52,632 nt of DNA from assembly GCA_003023565.1 (NCBI GenBank), contig PXSA01000037.1, positions 100,687 to 153,318 of the forward strand. The letters are read 5' to 3'. The stretch is from Halobacteriales archaeon QS_9_68_17. GTDB lineage: Archaea; Halobacteriota; Halobacteria; Halobacteriales; Natronoarchaeaceae. The translations under genes were made by a program, and so were the position numbers. The notes below the pieces were generated by a model. It worked only from the letters and a program-made list of their open reading frames with translations. It was not told the origin of the DNA and ran no database searches. Numbering within the stretch: position 1 is the stretch's first letter; each line of letters opens with the position of its first letter. Shown piece after piece: positions 34,571 through 43,171 of the stretch.

Positions 34571-34908
34571 CGCCATTGATGGACGTCCATTGTCTCGTTC
34601 TCCTGGTACGCGCGGTACGTCAGCGCGAGCGCGAGCGCCGTGGTGCCGAAACTGATGACGATCGCCGTCAGGACGAGCGCCTGTACGAGGGGATCGGCGG
34701 TGTCCGGGACGTAGTCGCCGTGGGTCGCGAGGACGGGAACGGTGTCGAAAGAGCCGGGTTCGATCCCGCCCATCGTGATCAGGTAGACGTTCGCCCCCTG
34801 CGTGAGCACGGCGACGCCGAGGACGACCTTCACGAGGTCGCGGCGGAGGATCAGGAAGGTGCCGATGGCGAACAGGCCGCCGACGACGGCCGCCAGCAGG
34901 ACGCTCAC
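34567..34908 (-). CDS. mnhC: Na+/H+ antiporter subunit MnhC (MrpC)
   Basis: The 113-residue product is a three-helix NuoK homologue. It has FAIGTFLILRRDLVKVVLGVAVLTQGANVYLITMG and LVLTAIVISFGTTALALALTYR, the MrpC pattern. The start ATG 34908 is separated from the mnhB stop by 112 bp of GC-rich sequence, the only sizeable gap in an operon where other junctions overlap or nearly touch. The 3' end overlaps mnhD by 4 nt. Confidence 0.92.
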   Translation of the reverse strand: MSVLLAAVVGGLFAIGTFLILRRDLVKVVLGVAVLTQGANVYLITMGGIEPGSFDTVPVLATHGDYVPDTADPLVQALVLTAIVISFGTTALALALTYRAYQENETMDVHQWR

Positions 34909-35020
34909 GTCGAGTCACCTCCGGACGGCGCGGCGGGTGCAGCGAGCGCTCGCGGAGCGGCCGCGGACCGGTCGCTCGGCGCTCCCGAACGCGGGGACGC
35001 CGCGCGGCGGACGCTCCGGG
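34909..35020. other. 112-bp GC-rich spacer between mnhB and mnhC
   Basis: This spacer breaks the otherwise overlapping operon. It contains repeated GCG/CGC-rich words and no start, Shine-Dalgarno or recognisable coding frame. One frame is open across it, but its Ala/Ser/Arg/Pro translation looks non-coding. Confidence 0.5.
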
Positions 35021-35485
35021 TCACTCCGCACCCACCACCGAGAGGATCGTCAGTAGCCCGCCCACGACGACGAGGTAGACGCCGACGTCGAAGACGAGCG
35101 CGGTCGCCAGCTCTATCTCGTGGTAGATCGGCACGTCGTGAACGATCTCGTACGTCTGCGAGAGGAACGGCTCGCCGAACAGCAGGGCGGCGAACCCGCT
35201 CCCGATGGCGATAGCCAACCCCAGTATGAACGCGCGCTCGTAGGCCGTTACCGTCCGATGCTCGAAGACGCCCGCGCCCGGCTCGACGTCGCGCCCGAGA
35301 ACGCCGACTTCCAGGTAGTCCAGCCCGTGAGCAACGTAAATAAGCGCGAACGCACCGGTCGTGAGGACGCCGCCGATGAACCCGCCGCCCGGGAGGTTGT
35401 GTCCCTGCAACAGCAGCGATATCGCCACCACGAAGACGATCGGGACGACGATCCGTGCGGTGGTCTTCATGATCGTCGAGGTCAC
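35021..35485 (-). CDS. mnhB: Na+/H+ antiporter subunit MnhB (MrpB)
   Basis: The 154-residue product has four helices and the MrpB signature LLLQGHNLPGGGFIGGVLTTGAFALIYVAHG. The end TALVFDVGVYLVVVGGLLTILSV is likewise typical. I take the GTG at 35485, which makes a GTGA overlap with mnhA; ATG 35470 is the alternative. It forms part of the Mrp complex. In many haloarchaea the MnhA C-terminus and MnhB overlap in function because MrpA carries its own MrpB-like domain, as here. Confidence 0.92.
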   Translation of the reverse strand: MTSTIMKTTARIVVPIVFVVAISLLLQGHNLPGGGFIGGVLTTGAFALIYVAHGLDYLEVGVLGRDVEPGAGVFEHRTVTAYERAFILGLAIAIGSGFAALLFGEPFLSQTYEIVHDVPIYHEIELATALVFDVGVYLVVVGGLLTILSVVGAE

Positions 35486-37827
35486 TGCGTCTCACCCCGA
35501 TTGCGCATGATAATCAGGACGAGCACCGAGATGGCCGCGACGGCGATCACGACGATCTCGCCGAGCGTGTCGAACCCGCGGAAGTCCACGAGGATGACGT
35601 TGACGACGTTCGTCCCGCCGCCCTGTGGCACCGCCTCCGTCGCGTAGTACCGCGCGACGGCCGTCGGTTCCGCCGTCGCCTCGCGACCGGCGAGCAGCAC
35701 GGTCAGGAAGACGGTCACGCCGACGAACAGCGAGACGGCGGCGTCGCGCGCGAGCACCCCTCGCGGTATGTCGCCGTAGAACGCCGGCAACTGCTCGATG
35801 ACGAGCAGGAAGATGAGCAACACGAGCGTCTCGACGACGAGTTGGGTCAGCGCCAGGTCCGGCGCGCTCGCGAGGATGTAGAAGATAGCGACCATGAAAC
35901 CGAGGATCGAGAGGGTGAGCACCTCCGCGACGTGCGAGGGGGCGACCATCACCGAGACGGCGGCGACGCCGGCGACGGCGAGGACGAGCGCCATCGTCGG
36001 CGGCACCGTCCGTCCCACCGGCGGGAGCCCGGCGACAGTCGCGGCGTAGCCGAGTAACGCGAGCGCGGCGGCGGCCGTGACGCTCCAGGAGACGTACGTC
36101 CGCAGCGACCCGTCGTGGATCAGGGGACTGACCCGGGCGCTCGCCGCCTCCGCGCCGTTCAGCAGCCTGTCGTACCACCAGTTCGCCCCGAGCGGGTCGC
36201 GGTCGGTCGCCGCCCCGATCCCCGCACGCAGTCTGTCGCCGACGCCGTAGGCGGCCGCGCCGACGCCGATAGAGATAGCCGACATGACGACCGGCGGCGA
36301 GACGTGGTCCGGGAGGCCGACGTGCAGCTCCGCATCGCCGACGGCGGTGGCGTCGACCGCCGACTGCACGATGGCGTCGACGGCGACTCCCGGCGAGACG
36401 CTGACGACTGCCGTGACGAGCGCGAGCACCGCGGGCGGTGCGACGAGCAGCGCCGGCGCGCGGTGGACCGGGTCGGCGTCGGCCGGTCGGTCGCCGAGGA
36501 AGATCGAGAGGAAGCGGAGGGAGTAGACGACGGTGAACACGCTGGCTATCACGGCGGTCACCGGGAAAACCCAGGTCAGACCGCCGTCGTAGTGCGCCAG
36601 TTCGTACGCCGCCTCGAACAGCAGCTCCTTCGAGTAAAAGCCCGAGAACGGCGGGATACCGGCCATGGAAAGCGCCGTGACGCCGGCGATCGCGGCGGTG
36701 ACTGGGAGGTCGCGCCAGAGACCGCTCAGGCTGTCGATGTGTCTGGTCCCCGCCTCGTGGGCGACGATACCGGCGACGAGAAACAGCGCCGCCTTGAACG
36801 CCGCGTGGCTCAGGAGGTGGAACGAGCCAGCTTCCGCGCCGTAGGCGTTCTCGAACCCGAACGCGGCGACCATCAGCCCGAGGTGACTCGCCGTGGAGTA
36901 GGCGAGCAGTTGCTTCACGTCGGTCGCCGCGACGGCGAGCACCGCCCCGACGGTCATCGTGAGCAGGCCGACCGTCGCGAACAGGTAGGTCCACTCCGGC
37001 GAGAGCAACAGGGGTCGAAGCCGGCCGACGAAGTAGATACCCACCTTCACCATCGTGGCCGAGTGAAGGAACGCTGAGACGGGCGTCGGCGCGACCATCG
37101 CGTTCGGGAGCCAGAAGTGTAGCGGCACCTGCGCGGACTTCGCGCCGGCGGCGACGCCGAACAGCGCCAGCGCCGGGACGAACAGGCCCCGCTCGCGGAG
37201 CGCCGCCTCCATCGCGTCGGCGCTCGCGATCATCGCCGACAGGTCGAACGTCCGCTCGCCGAGCGCGGGGTCGGCGGCGACCGCGAGCACGAGCAGGCCG
37301 GCGAGCAGGCAGAGGCCGCCGCCGACGGTGACGACCATCGCCATCCGCGCGGAGTAGCGCGACGCGTCCGAATCGGTGTGGTGGCCGATGAGGACGAACG
37401 ACGCGACGCTCGTCAGTTCCCAGAACAGGAAGACGAGGACCAGGTCCGCGGCGAGGGCGACCCCGAGGATAGAGCCCATGAACGCAAGCAGCGTCGCGTA
37501 GTACCGCGCGAGGTGCTCGTCGCCGTGCATGTACGACCGGGAGTAGGCGAAGACGAGCGCGCCGATACCGCTGGCGAGCAGCGCGAACAGCAGCGCCCAC
37601 CCGTCGACGTAGAACCGCGCCGCCACGTCCAGCGAGGGCACCCAGACGAACGAGACGGCACCGCGTTCGCCGACCTGCGTGAGCAGGAGCCCGAACGACG
37701 CCAGTGCGACGACCGCACCGGCGAACCCGGTCCGCTCGCCGAGCGCCCGGTGGAGAAGCGGGGTGGCGGCCGCGGCGACGAAAGGGAGCGCTACAGCGAC
37801 GGTGATCACCGATAGGTCCGGAGCCAT
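35482..37827 (-). CDS. mnhA: Na+/H+ antiporter subunit MnhA (MrpA), large subunit
   Basis: The 781-residue product is a full-length MrpA. The N-terminal two thirds is NuoL-like: VFLFWELTSVASFVLIGHH (helix-5 glutamate), AKSAQVPLHFWLPNAMVAPTPVSAFLHSATMVKVG (helix-7 lysine), AYSTASHLGLM and SHAAFKAALFLVAGIVAHE. The C-terminal third carries the DUF4040/MbhD-like part (EVLTLSILGFMVAIFYILASAPDLALTQLVVETLVLLIFLLV) and an MbhE-like end (NVILVDFRGFDTLGEIVVIAVAAISV). The ATG at 37827 (MAPDLS) is preferred to 37839. It is the first gene of the operon A-B-C-D-E-F-G, the canonical order. All key charged residues are visible. Confidence 0.95.
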   Translation of the reverse strand: MAPDLSVITVAVALPFVAAAATPLLHRALGERTGFAGAVVALASFGLLLTQVGERGAVSFVWVPSLDVAARFYVDGWALLFALLASGIGALVFAYSRSYMHGDEHLARYYATLLAFMGSILGVALAADLVLVFLFWELTSVASFVLIGHHTDSDASRYSARMAMVVTVGGGLCLLAGLLVLAVAADPALGERTFDLSAMIASADAMEAALRERGLFVPALALFGVAAGAKSAQVPLHFWLPNAMVAPTPVSAFLHSATMVKVGIYFVGRLRPLLLSPEWTYLFATVGLLTMTVGAVLAVAATDVKQLLAYSTASHLGLMVAAFGFENAYGAEAGSFHLLSHAAFKAALFLVAGIVAHEAGTRHIDSLSGLWRDLPVTAAIAGVTALSMAGIPPFSGFYSKELLFEAAYELAHYDGGLTWVFPVTAVIASVFTVVYSLRFLSIFLGDRPADADPVHRAPALLVAPPAVLALVTAVVSVSPGVAVDAIVQSAVDATAVGDAELHVGLPDHVSPPVVMSAISIGVGAAAYGVGDRLRAGIGAATDRDPLGANWWYDRLLNGAEAASARVSPLIHDGSLRTYVSWSVTAAAALALLGYAATVAGLPPVGRTVPPTMALVLAVAGVAAVSVMVAPSHVAEVLTLSILGFMVAIFYILASAPDLALTQLVVETLVLLIFLLVIEQLPAFYGDIPRGVLARDAAVSLFVGVTVFLTVLLAGREATAEPTAVARYYATEAVPQGGGTNVVNVILVDFRGFDTLGEIVVIAVAAISVLVLIIMRNRGETQ

Positions 37828-38028
37828 CCAACACGGCAACTGTCTACCAGACGCGCCTTAGGCGTTGCCCAATCGGTCCGCGCCGAGACCGCCTGCAAAC
37901 GGTCATCTCGTCGGAATGAGACGGCGACCGCGCGACCTCCGCCGGTCGGCGGGAGTCGTCGCCTCGACCGGGGAGCCGACACGCCGGTGACGATGGATAT
38001 TAGGCGACGCGGGTCGGTCCCCCGATAG

Positions 38029-38892
38029 ATGGTCGACCCTGTACTGAAGTGGGCGGGCGGTAAGCGCCAGCTTCTCTCCGACATCACCGCCCGCTTTCCC
38101 ACCGAGTACGACCGCTACCACGAGCCCTTCTTCGGCGGCGGCGCGGTGTTTTTCCACCTCGAACCGGACGGCGGGTCGATGAACGACCTCAACGAGCGCC
38201 TCGTCACCTTCTACGAGGTCGTCAGGGACGCTCCGGAGGCGCTCATAGAGGAGAACAGGACACACGAACACGACGACGACTACTACTACGACGCCCGCGA
38301 CGAGTTCAACGAACTCCACCGGACCGAGGAGAAGACCAGCAAGCAGGCGATACGGGAGGCGAGCCTCCTGCTGTACCTGAACCGGACCTGTTTCAACGGC
38401 CTCTACCGCGAGAACTCGGACGGCGAGTTCAACGTCCCCGTCGGCCGGTACGCGGATCCCGACTGGATACAGGCCGAGCGGATCCGCGCGGCGAGCGACG
38501 CCCTCGCGGGCGCGGCGATACACGACGAGGACTTCGAGTACGTCGTCGACGAGGCCGAGGCGGGCGGTCTGGTCTACTTCGACCCGCCGTACCAGCCGGT
38601 GTCGACGACGGCGAAGTTCAACGACTACCACGCCGAGGGGTTCGACAGGGACGACCAGCGCCGCCTGCGGGACGTAGCGGCCGAACTCGACGAGGTCGGC
38701 GTCTCGGTCGTCCTCTCGAACTCGCCGCCGGTAGCGGAACTGTACGAGGGGTTGGAGCGCTTCTCCGTGGAGGTCGTCGACGCCACGCGCGCGATCAACA
38801 GCGACGGCGACGGCCGCGGCGAGGTCGCGGAGGTGCTGATCACGAACGTGCCGGAGGGCGAGCGCCGGCGGACCACGCTGTCCGAGTTCTAG
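38029..38892 (+). CDS. DNA adenine methylase, D12 (Dam-like) class
   Basis: The 287-residue product has the D12-class order. The AdoMet site is KWAGGKRQLL (residues 7-16) with FFGGGAVFFHL (34-44), followed by the catalytic motif DPPY at 185-188 (VYFDPPYQP). It also has LLYLNRTCFNGLYREN, typical of Dam/DpnM relatives that often recognise GATC. The target sequence is not provable here. A box A (GATATTA, 37996-38002) lies 30 bp upstream, so the mRNA is probably leaderless. No restriction endonuclease is adjacent, so it is an orphan methylase on present evidence. It overlaps a small antisense-oriented gene at its 3' end by 4 nt. Confidence 0.9.
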   Translation: MVDPVLKWAGGKRQLLSDITARFPTEYDRYHEPFFGGGAVFFHLEPDGGSMNDLNERLVTFYEVVRDAPEALIEENRTHEHDDDYYYDARDEFNELHRTEEKTSKQAIREASLLLYLNRTCFNGLYRENSDGEFNVPVGRYADPDWIQAERIRAASDALAGAAIHDEDFEYVVDEAEAGGLVYFDPPYQPVSTTAKFNDYHAEGFDRDDQRRLRDVAAELDEVGVSVVLSNSPPVAELYEGLERFSVEVVDATRAINSDGDGRGEVAEVLITNVPEGERRRTTLSEF

Positions 38893-39035
38893 GAGTCGCG
38901 CAGGTCACCGCGGACGTACTCGAACGTCTTCGAGGGGCCGCTTCCCTCGGTGCTGACCTCGGGGAGGTGCGCCAGCCAGCGCCCGACCGACAGCGCGCGG
39001 TCGAGAACGTCCTCTCGCGCGGTCGAGGCGTTCAT
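38889..39035 (-). CDS. Small haloarchaeal protein (48 residues) of unknown function
   Basis: An ATG at 39035 gives 48 residues: an N-terminal helix-like part (MNASTAREDVLDRALSVGRW) and an end EYVRGDLRDS. Composition and third-position GC match genuine genes here. The stop (38889-38891) overlaps the convergent methylase stop. I do not recognise it and see no clear promoter. It was found by reading the strand directly and is too short for routine ORF lists. Confidence 0.5.
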   Translation of the reverse strand: MNASTAREDVLDRALSVGRWLAHLPEVSTEGSGPSKTFEYVRGDLRDS

Positions 39036-39173
39036 CGACCCCGGAGGGAGGAACCGGCGGGAGAAACGTATCAGTAAGACGGCAGGCGTCCGATCCCCGG
39101 TGACCCGTGGCGACGCTACCGGCCGAGCGCTCCGAAAAAAGTTCGTGACGGCCCTCGATCGCCCGCCGGTCGG

Positions 39174-39362
39174 CTACAGCAACAGGGTGACGATCGCCAG
39201 GATGACGAAGATCACGATGAAGATCCTCGCGATCTCCATGCTGACGCCGGCAACGCCGCGAGCGCCGACCACCGCGGCGATTATCGCAAGGACGAAAAAC
39301 ACGATCGCCCATTGCAGGAACTGGCCGGTGAACTGCAGCGGGGCTAGGAACACGTCGCTCAT
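39174..39362 (-). CDS. Small two-helix membrane protein, DUF1328-like
   Basis: From ATG 39362 the 62-residue product begins MSDVFLAPLQFTGQFLQWAI. It has two hydrophobic helices with the glycine block FFVLAIIAAVVGARGVAGVSMEIARIFIVIFVILAIVTLLL (read in parts). The AVVGxxGVAG arrangement fits the DUF1328 family of stress-related small membrane proteins. A GGAGGGGTG Shine-Dalgarno-like sequence on the minus strand precedes this ATG, which favours it over a longer form starting at 39416. Confidence 0.75.
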   Translation of the reverse strand: MSDVFLAPLQFTGQFLQWAIVFFVLAIIAAVVGARGVAGVSMEIARIFIVIFVILAIVTLLL

Positions 39363-39469
39363 CGGCCCACCCCTCCCGTAGCGCCTGTATTCGTGAGCAT
39401 ACACCGGGACAACCACGGTAAGCGTCTTTGTAATAGTCGACTTAGCCGAAGAAATACGCGATTAGGTTA

Positions 39470-39848
39470 CGGAAGTGCAAGGAGAAACCCCCGCCGTTCA
39501 GGGCGGGGATGCATCCGACACGTTCATGCCACTCGCTCTCATGCAGTGGCCTACCGGAGTTCCCTCGCCGGGACAAACCAGCTTCGCTGGTACGGACGTG
39601 GTTCGAAAGACACGAAGCGTCTTTCGTCATCACGAGATGGCTTTGCCATCTCGTACGACTTCGCGTCCACGTCCCACGGGGTAACAAATCCGAGCGAACC
39701 AGTCCACGGCGTAACGCTTCGGGCGACGCGAACCGTGGTACCGTGCGGGCTGAATACCCCGCCGTGGAGAGACGAACGGTATTCGTCACGCGCGACCTTG
39801 AACTCCCCTTCGGGGAATCCTCGCCCTTTAGGGCGGGGAGAATGTCAA
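39470..39848 (+). mobile_element. MITE-like element derived from an IS1341-type insertion sequence
   Basis: The left side has the hairpin CCCCGCC-GTTCAG-GGCGGGG at 39489-39508, and the right side CGCCC-TTTA-GGGCG at 39822-39835 followed by GGGGAGAATGTCAA. These match the ends of haloarchaeal tnpB-only elements, and the terminus resembles that of the tnpB relic at 18307. The 380-bp interior has no transposase, but includes a chain of hairpins (39577-39654) and TCCCC-TTC-GGGGA at 39804-39816. It is a non-autonomous relative or an internally deleted relic. Confidence 0.65.
39577..39654. repeat. Three hairpins with three-base loops in a row
   Basis: ACCAGC-TTC-GCTGGT lies at 39577-39591 (6-bp perfect stem). 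CGAAAGACAC-GAA-GCGTCTTTCG lies at 39604-39626 (one mismatched pair). ACGAGATGGC-TTT-GCCATCTCGT lies at 39632-39654 (10-bp perfect stem). Their style equals the hairpins at 17515-17569 and 20144-20292. Confidence 0.75.
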
Positions 39849-39939
39849 ATTGCTGTCCATAACTACGTCGTCGGCGTCCCGGGAACGGTGTAACGTCGCC
39901 GGTCGTCGACGGTCGGACGCCGGCGCGGTCGGCCGAACG

Positions 39940-40236
39940 GCCGCTCGCGGAGCGACCGACCGTGGTCAGCAGCACCGAACAGCCGACCTCCTCGACGGCG
40001 TCAGGCACGAGCGATCCGCGGACGAGACGAGGGTCCCCGCGCCGACGCGCCGGTGAGCAGCATCGCGCGGTCCTCGGCCGCGTCGCCGATAGCCGTCTCG
40101 ACGTCGGCGTCGCTGACTCCGATCCGCGTCCGAAAGGTCGTGAGCGTCGGCCCACTCCGCGAGGAACGCCTCGGCTTTCTCGCGCGGCTGGTCGTCGAAC
40201 TCGGTAGGAACCGGTGGCTGTGAACAGTACCGCCAT
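39940..40236 (-). pseudogene. Remnant of a universal-stress-protein-like domain
   Basis: On the minus strand the pieces lie in order but in different frames: MAVLFTATGSYR, then EKAEAFLAEWADAHDLSDAD, VETAIGDAAEDRAMLLTGAS, and finally LVRGSLVPDAVEEVGCSVLL. These match the Usp-like domains found alone or at the C-terminus of haloarchaeal amino-acid permeases. At least two frameshifts separate them. No intact gene remains. Confidence 0.5.
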
Positions 40237-40290
40237 AATCACGGCACCATCACGCGACTAGCGTGAGACACGACAACGTATCGGCGAGCG

Positions 40291-40674
40291 CTACACGTCG
40301 GCGACCCAGACGCGGTACTCCTCCGACCGCTCGTACACCTCGACGAACGCGCGGTCGACGAACTGCGCGACGCGGTTGGCGTCGCCGCGCCCGACGACAC
40401 GGACGTTCGTCCCCTCGGCCTCGTCCGGGCGGGTCACCTCGTCGACGGTGAACGCCGGGAACTCGCCGAGCAGGTCCTTGAGGCGGTCGAGTTCCTCGTC
40501 GGTGCAGTCCATATTGAGGGTGTCCCGACTGGTCTGTATCCACGGCGAGGGCTCGTCGGGGTCGGTCTCGGCCTCGACCGTGAGGAAGGCGCTGTCGCGC
40601 TCGCGGTGGGCGGTGATGGCGTCGACGAACAGCTTCCGGCGATCGGTCGGCGTGTCGGCGTCGAAACGGGTCAT
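40291..40674 (-). CDS. Conserved haloarchaeal protein of unknown function
   Basis: The 127-residue product starts MTRFDADTPTDRRKLFVDAI. It has an alpha/beta pattern with WIQTSRDTLNMDCTDEELDRL, FPAFTVDEVTRPD, GTNVRVVGRGDANRVAQFVDRAF and a terminal EYRVWVADV. The VVGRGDANRVAQFVDRAF helix resembles small nucleic-acid- or regulator-type modules, but I do not recognise a named family. It is divergent from the adk gene. ATG 40674 is the natural start; the upstream extension of the frame lacks coding character. Confidence 0.75.
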   Translation of the reverse strand: MTRFDADTPTDRRKLFVDAITAHRERDSAFLTVEAETDPDEPSPWIQTSRDTLNMDCTDEELDRLKDLLGEFPAFTVDEVTRPDEAEGTNVRVVGRGDANRVAQFVDRAFVEVYERSEEYRVWVADV

Positions 40675-40830
40675 GCGCGGAGCTACGCGGGCGGGGGAGG
40701 AAAAACGCCCCGTTCGGTCCGTCTCCAGTGGGTGTGACCGGCTCGGAGCGGTATCCGCCCGCCGGTCCGCGACCCGCCGCCCGCTCTCCGGATCCTTCAA
40801 ACATTTACCGCGGGCCGGCGAAGCGGGAGT

Positions 40831-41478
40831 ATGAGCGGTCCCAACGTGCTGATACTGGGAGCACCGGGCGCCGGAAAGGGCACGCAGAGCAGCAACATCG
40901 CCGACGAGTTCGGCGTCGAACACGTCACGACGGGCGACGCCCTGCGCGCGAACAAGGACATGGACATCAGTCACATGGACGCGGAGTACGACATCCCGCG
41001 GGCGTACATGGACGCGGGTGAACTCGTCCCCGACGAGGTCGTCAACGAGATCGTCAAGACCGCGCTTGCGGAGGCCGACGGCTACGTGCTCGACGGCTAC
41101 CCGCGGAACCTCTCGCAGGCGAAGTATCTCGACGGTATCACGGACCTCGACATCGTCGTGTACCTCGGCGTCGACAAGAACGAACTCGTCGGTCGGCTCA
41201 CCGGCCGCCGCGTCTGCGACGAGTGCGGCGCGAACTACCACGTCGAGTTCAACCCGCCCGAGGAGGAGGGCGTCTGCGACGAGTGCGGCGGCGACCTGAC
41301 ACAGCGCGACGACGACACGGAGGAGACCGTCCGCGAGCGCATCACCGTCTACGAGGAGAACACGGAACCGGTCATCGAACGCTACGAGGAGGAGGGCGAC
41401 CTCGTCCGGGTCGACGGCGAGCAGACCCCGGACGAGGTGTGGGCGGACGTCCGCGACGCGATCGAGTCCGAGGCCTGA
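40831..41478 (+). CDS. adk: Adenylate kinase (zinc-LID type)
   Basis: The 215-residue product has the P-loop GAPGAGKGT at residues 10-18, TTGDALRAN and [11 protein letters not shown] for AMP binding, and a LID domain with four cysteines (CDECGANYH ... CDECGGDL) for structural zinc. It interconverts ATP, AMP and ADP in the cytoplasm. Box A AAACATTTACC (40798-40808) lies 28 bp upstream. In haloarchaea adk is followed by DUF106, cmk and cbf5, as here, probably forming one transcription neighbourhood linked to translation and RNA metabolism. Confidence 0.95.
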   Translation: MSGPNVLILGAPGAGKGTQSSNIADEFGVEHVTTGDALRANKDMDISHMDAEYDIPRAYMDAGELVPDEVVNEIVKTALAEADGYVLDGYPRNLSQAKYLDGITDLDIVVYLGVDKNELVGRLTGRRVCDECGANYHVEFNPPEEEGVCDECGGDLTQRDDDTEETVRERITVYEENTEPVIERYEEEGDLVRVDGEQTPDEVWADVRDAIESEA

Positions 41479-41633
41479 CAGGGCCTGCTGTGAGCCAGTT
41501 CGGTGTTTCGGCGGGTCGCATCGCCGAATACGGGGAGACGATTACAGCGGTACGTCCGAGCGACCGGTCGACCCGGGCGTCTCCGAGCCGAAGAGTAAAA
41601 GGTTGATTACAGCCCGACTCGTAGGTTCCGGCA

Positions 41634-42548
41634 ATGGCACGGACAGCGGAGAAAGTAGAGTCCCTTATCGAGGAGGACGTCACGATGGCCGACGCCGTCG
41701 CGGCGGTCCGCCGCGAGACGAAGGCCAACGGCGGCGAGGTCGAGTGGGGCGACGTTCGCGACGACCTGACCAGCGGGCAGTGGGGCCGTCTCATCGAGAC
41801 GGGGGTCCTCGTCAGCGGCGACGAGGGGTTCCGACTCGCCGACCCCGAGGCCGTCGACTCGGTGCTCGACGAGGACGAGTCGGTGACGACGACCACGACC
41901 ACCGCGTCGGGCGACGCGGACGCCGACACCGATGACGGTCCTACCTGGTCGCAGTACGACAAGCTTGCCGGCGTCGCGGCGCTGGGGCTGATGGTCGGGT
42001 ACTACTACACGCCCGTGCGAGACACCGTGGGCGGCGTGATCGACCTCTTGCTCTCGCCGCTCTCGGCGACGATGCCGTTCTACGCAGTGATCCTCTCGAT
42101 CGCGATGATCACGGGCCTGTACTCGACGCTGCTCCAGTCCAACCTGATGGACATGGACAAGATGGCCGAGTATCAGGAGCAGATGCAGGCGATCCAGGAG
42201 AAACAGAAGCGCGCGAAAGAGCGCGGCGACGACGAGGCGTTAGAGAAGATCCGCGAGGAGCAGATGGACGCCATGGGCGACCAGCTCGGGATGTTCAAAG
42301 AGCAGTTCCGCCCGATGGTGTGGATCTTCCTGCTCACGATCCCGCTTTTCCTGTGGATGTACTGGAAGATCGGGACCGGCGACATCGGCGGGACGACCGT
42401 CGTGATGCCGATGCACGGGGAGGTCACCTGGGACGAGGGCCTCGTCGGCCCGATGCAGGCGTGGATCGTCTGGTACTTCCTCTGCTCGATGGGGTTCACC
42501 CAGCTCATCCGGAAGTCGCTGAACCTACAGACTACGCCCTCGACGTAG
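41634..42548 (+). CDS. DUF106 membrane protein, Oxa1/EMC3/Get1-superfamily insertase
   Basis: The 304-residue product has a cytoplasmic N-terminal region (residues 1-100, including a Thr/Asp-rich linker) and three membrane helices. Between helices comes a charged coiled coil (MAEYQEQMQAIQEKQKRAKER, EALEKIREEQMDAMGDQL) with the following FRPMVWIF. This helix-coiled coil-helix layout defines archaeal DUF106 (Ylp1-like) proteins, which belong to the YidC/Oxa1/EMC3/TMCO1 group. A role in membrane-protein insertion is inferred from the superfamily. The position between adk and cmk is conserved in haloarchaea. A plausible box A lies near 41596-41608. Confidence 0.9.
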   Translation: MARTAEKVESLIEEDVTMADAVAAVRRETKANGGEVEWGDVRDDLTSGQWGRLIETGVLVSGDEGFRLADPEAVDSVLDEDESVTTTTTTASGDADADTDDGPTWSQYDKLAGVAALGLMVGYYYTPVRDTVGGVIDLLLSPLSATMPFYAVILSIAMITGLYSTLLQSNLMDMDKMAEYQEQMQAIQEKQKRAKERGDDEALEKIREEQMDAMGDQLGMFKEQFRPMVWIFLLTIPLFLWMYWKIGTGDIGGTTVVMPMHGEVTWDEGLVGPMQAWIVWYFLCSMGFTQLIRKSLNLQTTPST

Positions 42549-42592
42549 GCCGAGTGCAAAATCCCTTTCACTACCCCACGCGGAGATAGCGT

Positions 42593-43171
42593 ATGTTACT
42601 AACCGTCTCCGGCCCACCGGGGAGCGGAAAGAGTACGAACGCGGCCCGGCTCGCCGAGGAGTTCGGACTCGAACACGTTTCCGGCGGCGACATCTTCCGG
42701 TCACTTGCCGAGGAACGCGGCCTCTCGCTCGCGGAGTTCAACGAGCGCGCGGAGGAGGACGACCAGATAGACCGCGACCTGGACCGCCGCCTGCGCGAGA
42801 TCGCGGTCGAGCGCGACGACGTGGTGCTCGAGTCCCGCCTCGCCGGATGGCTGGCCGGCGACGAGGCCGACCTGCGGTTCTGGCTCGACGCGTCCGTCGG
42901 CGTCCGCGCCGAGCGCATCGCCGACCGCGAGGACAAGCCCGTCGAGCAGGCGCGCGAGGAGACCGAGACGCGCGAGGAGAGCGAGGCTCGGCGCTATCGC
43001 GAGTACTACGACGTCGACATCACCGACCTCTCTATCTACGACGTCTCACTGAACACGGCGCGCTGGAGCGAGGACCCGGCGTTTCGTATCCTGGCGGACG
43101 CCGTCGAGACGTACGACCCGGACGACGACGAGGGCAAGTACCCCGTTACCGACGTTCGGTACGAGTTCTGA
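42593..43171 (+). CDS. cmk: Cytidylate kinase, archaeal short type
   Basis: The 192-residue product begins [15 protein letters not shown], with the P-loop at residues 7-15, then [13 protein letters not shown], and a LID-like part [22 protein letters not shown]. This is the small archaeal CMK (TIGR02173 type) with DIFR replacing the bacterial CMP-binding insert. It phosphorylates CMP and dCMP. Its last base overlaps the cbf5 start (TGATG), so the two are translationally coupled. Confidence 0.93.
   Translation: MLLTVSGPPGSGKSTNAARLAEEFGLEHVSGGDIFRSLAEERGLSLAEFNERAEEDDQIDRDLDRRLREIAVERDDVVLESRLAGWLAGDEADLRFWLDASVGVRAERIADREDKPVEQAREETETREESEARRYREYYDVDITDLSIYDVSLNTARWSEDPAFRILADAVETYDPDDDEGKYPVTDVRYEF

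Noticed and set aside
34905-35495. Minus-strand frame of 196 codons across mnhB and the spacer
   Set aside because: It is a shadow of mnhB in another frame; the translation is Arg/Asp-rich with no membrane helices.
39601-39626. GGTTCGAAAGAC as a possible tRNA T-loop
   Set aside because: No acceptor, D or anticodon arms can be built around it; it is part of the hairpin chain.
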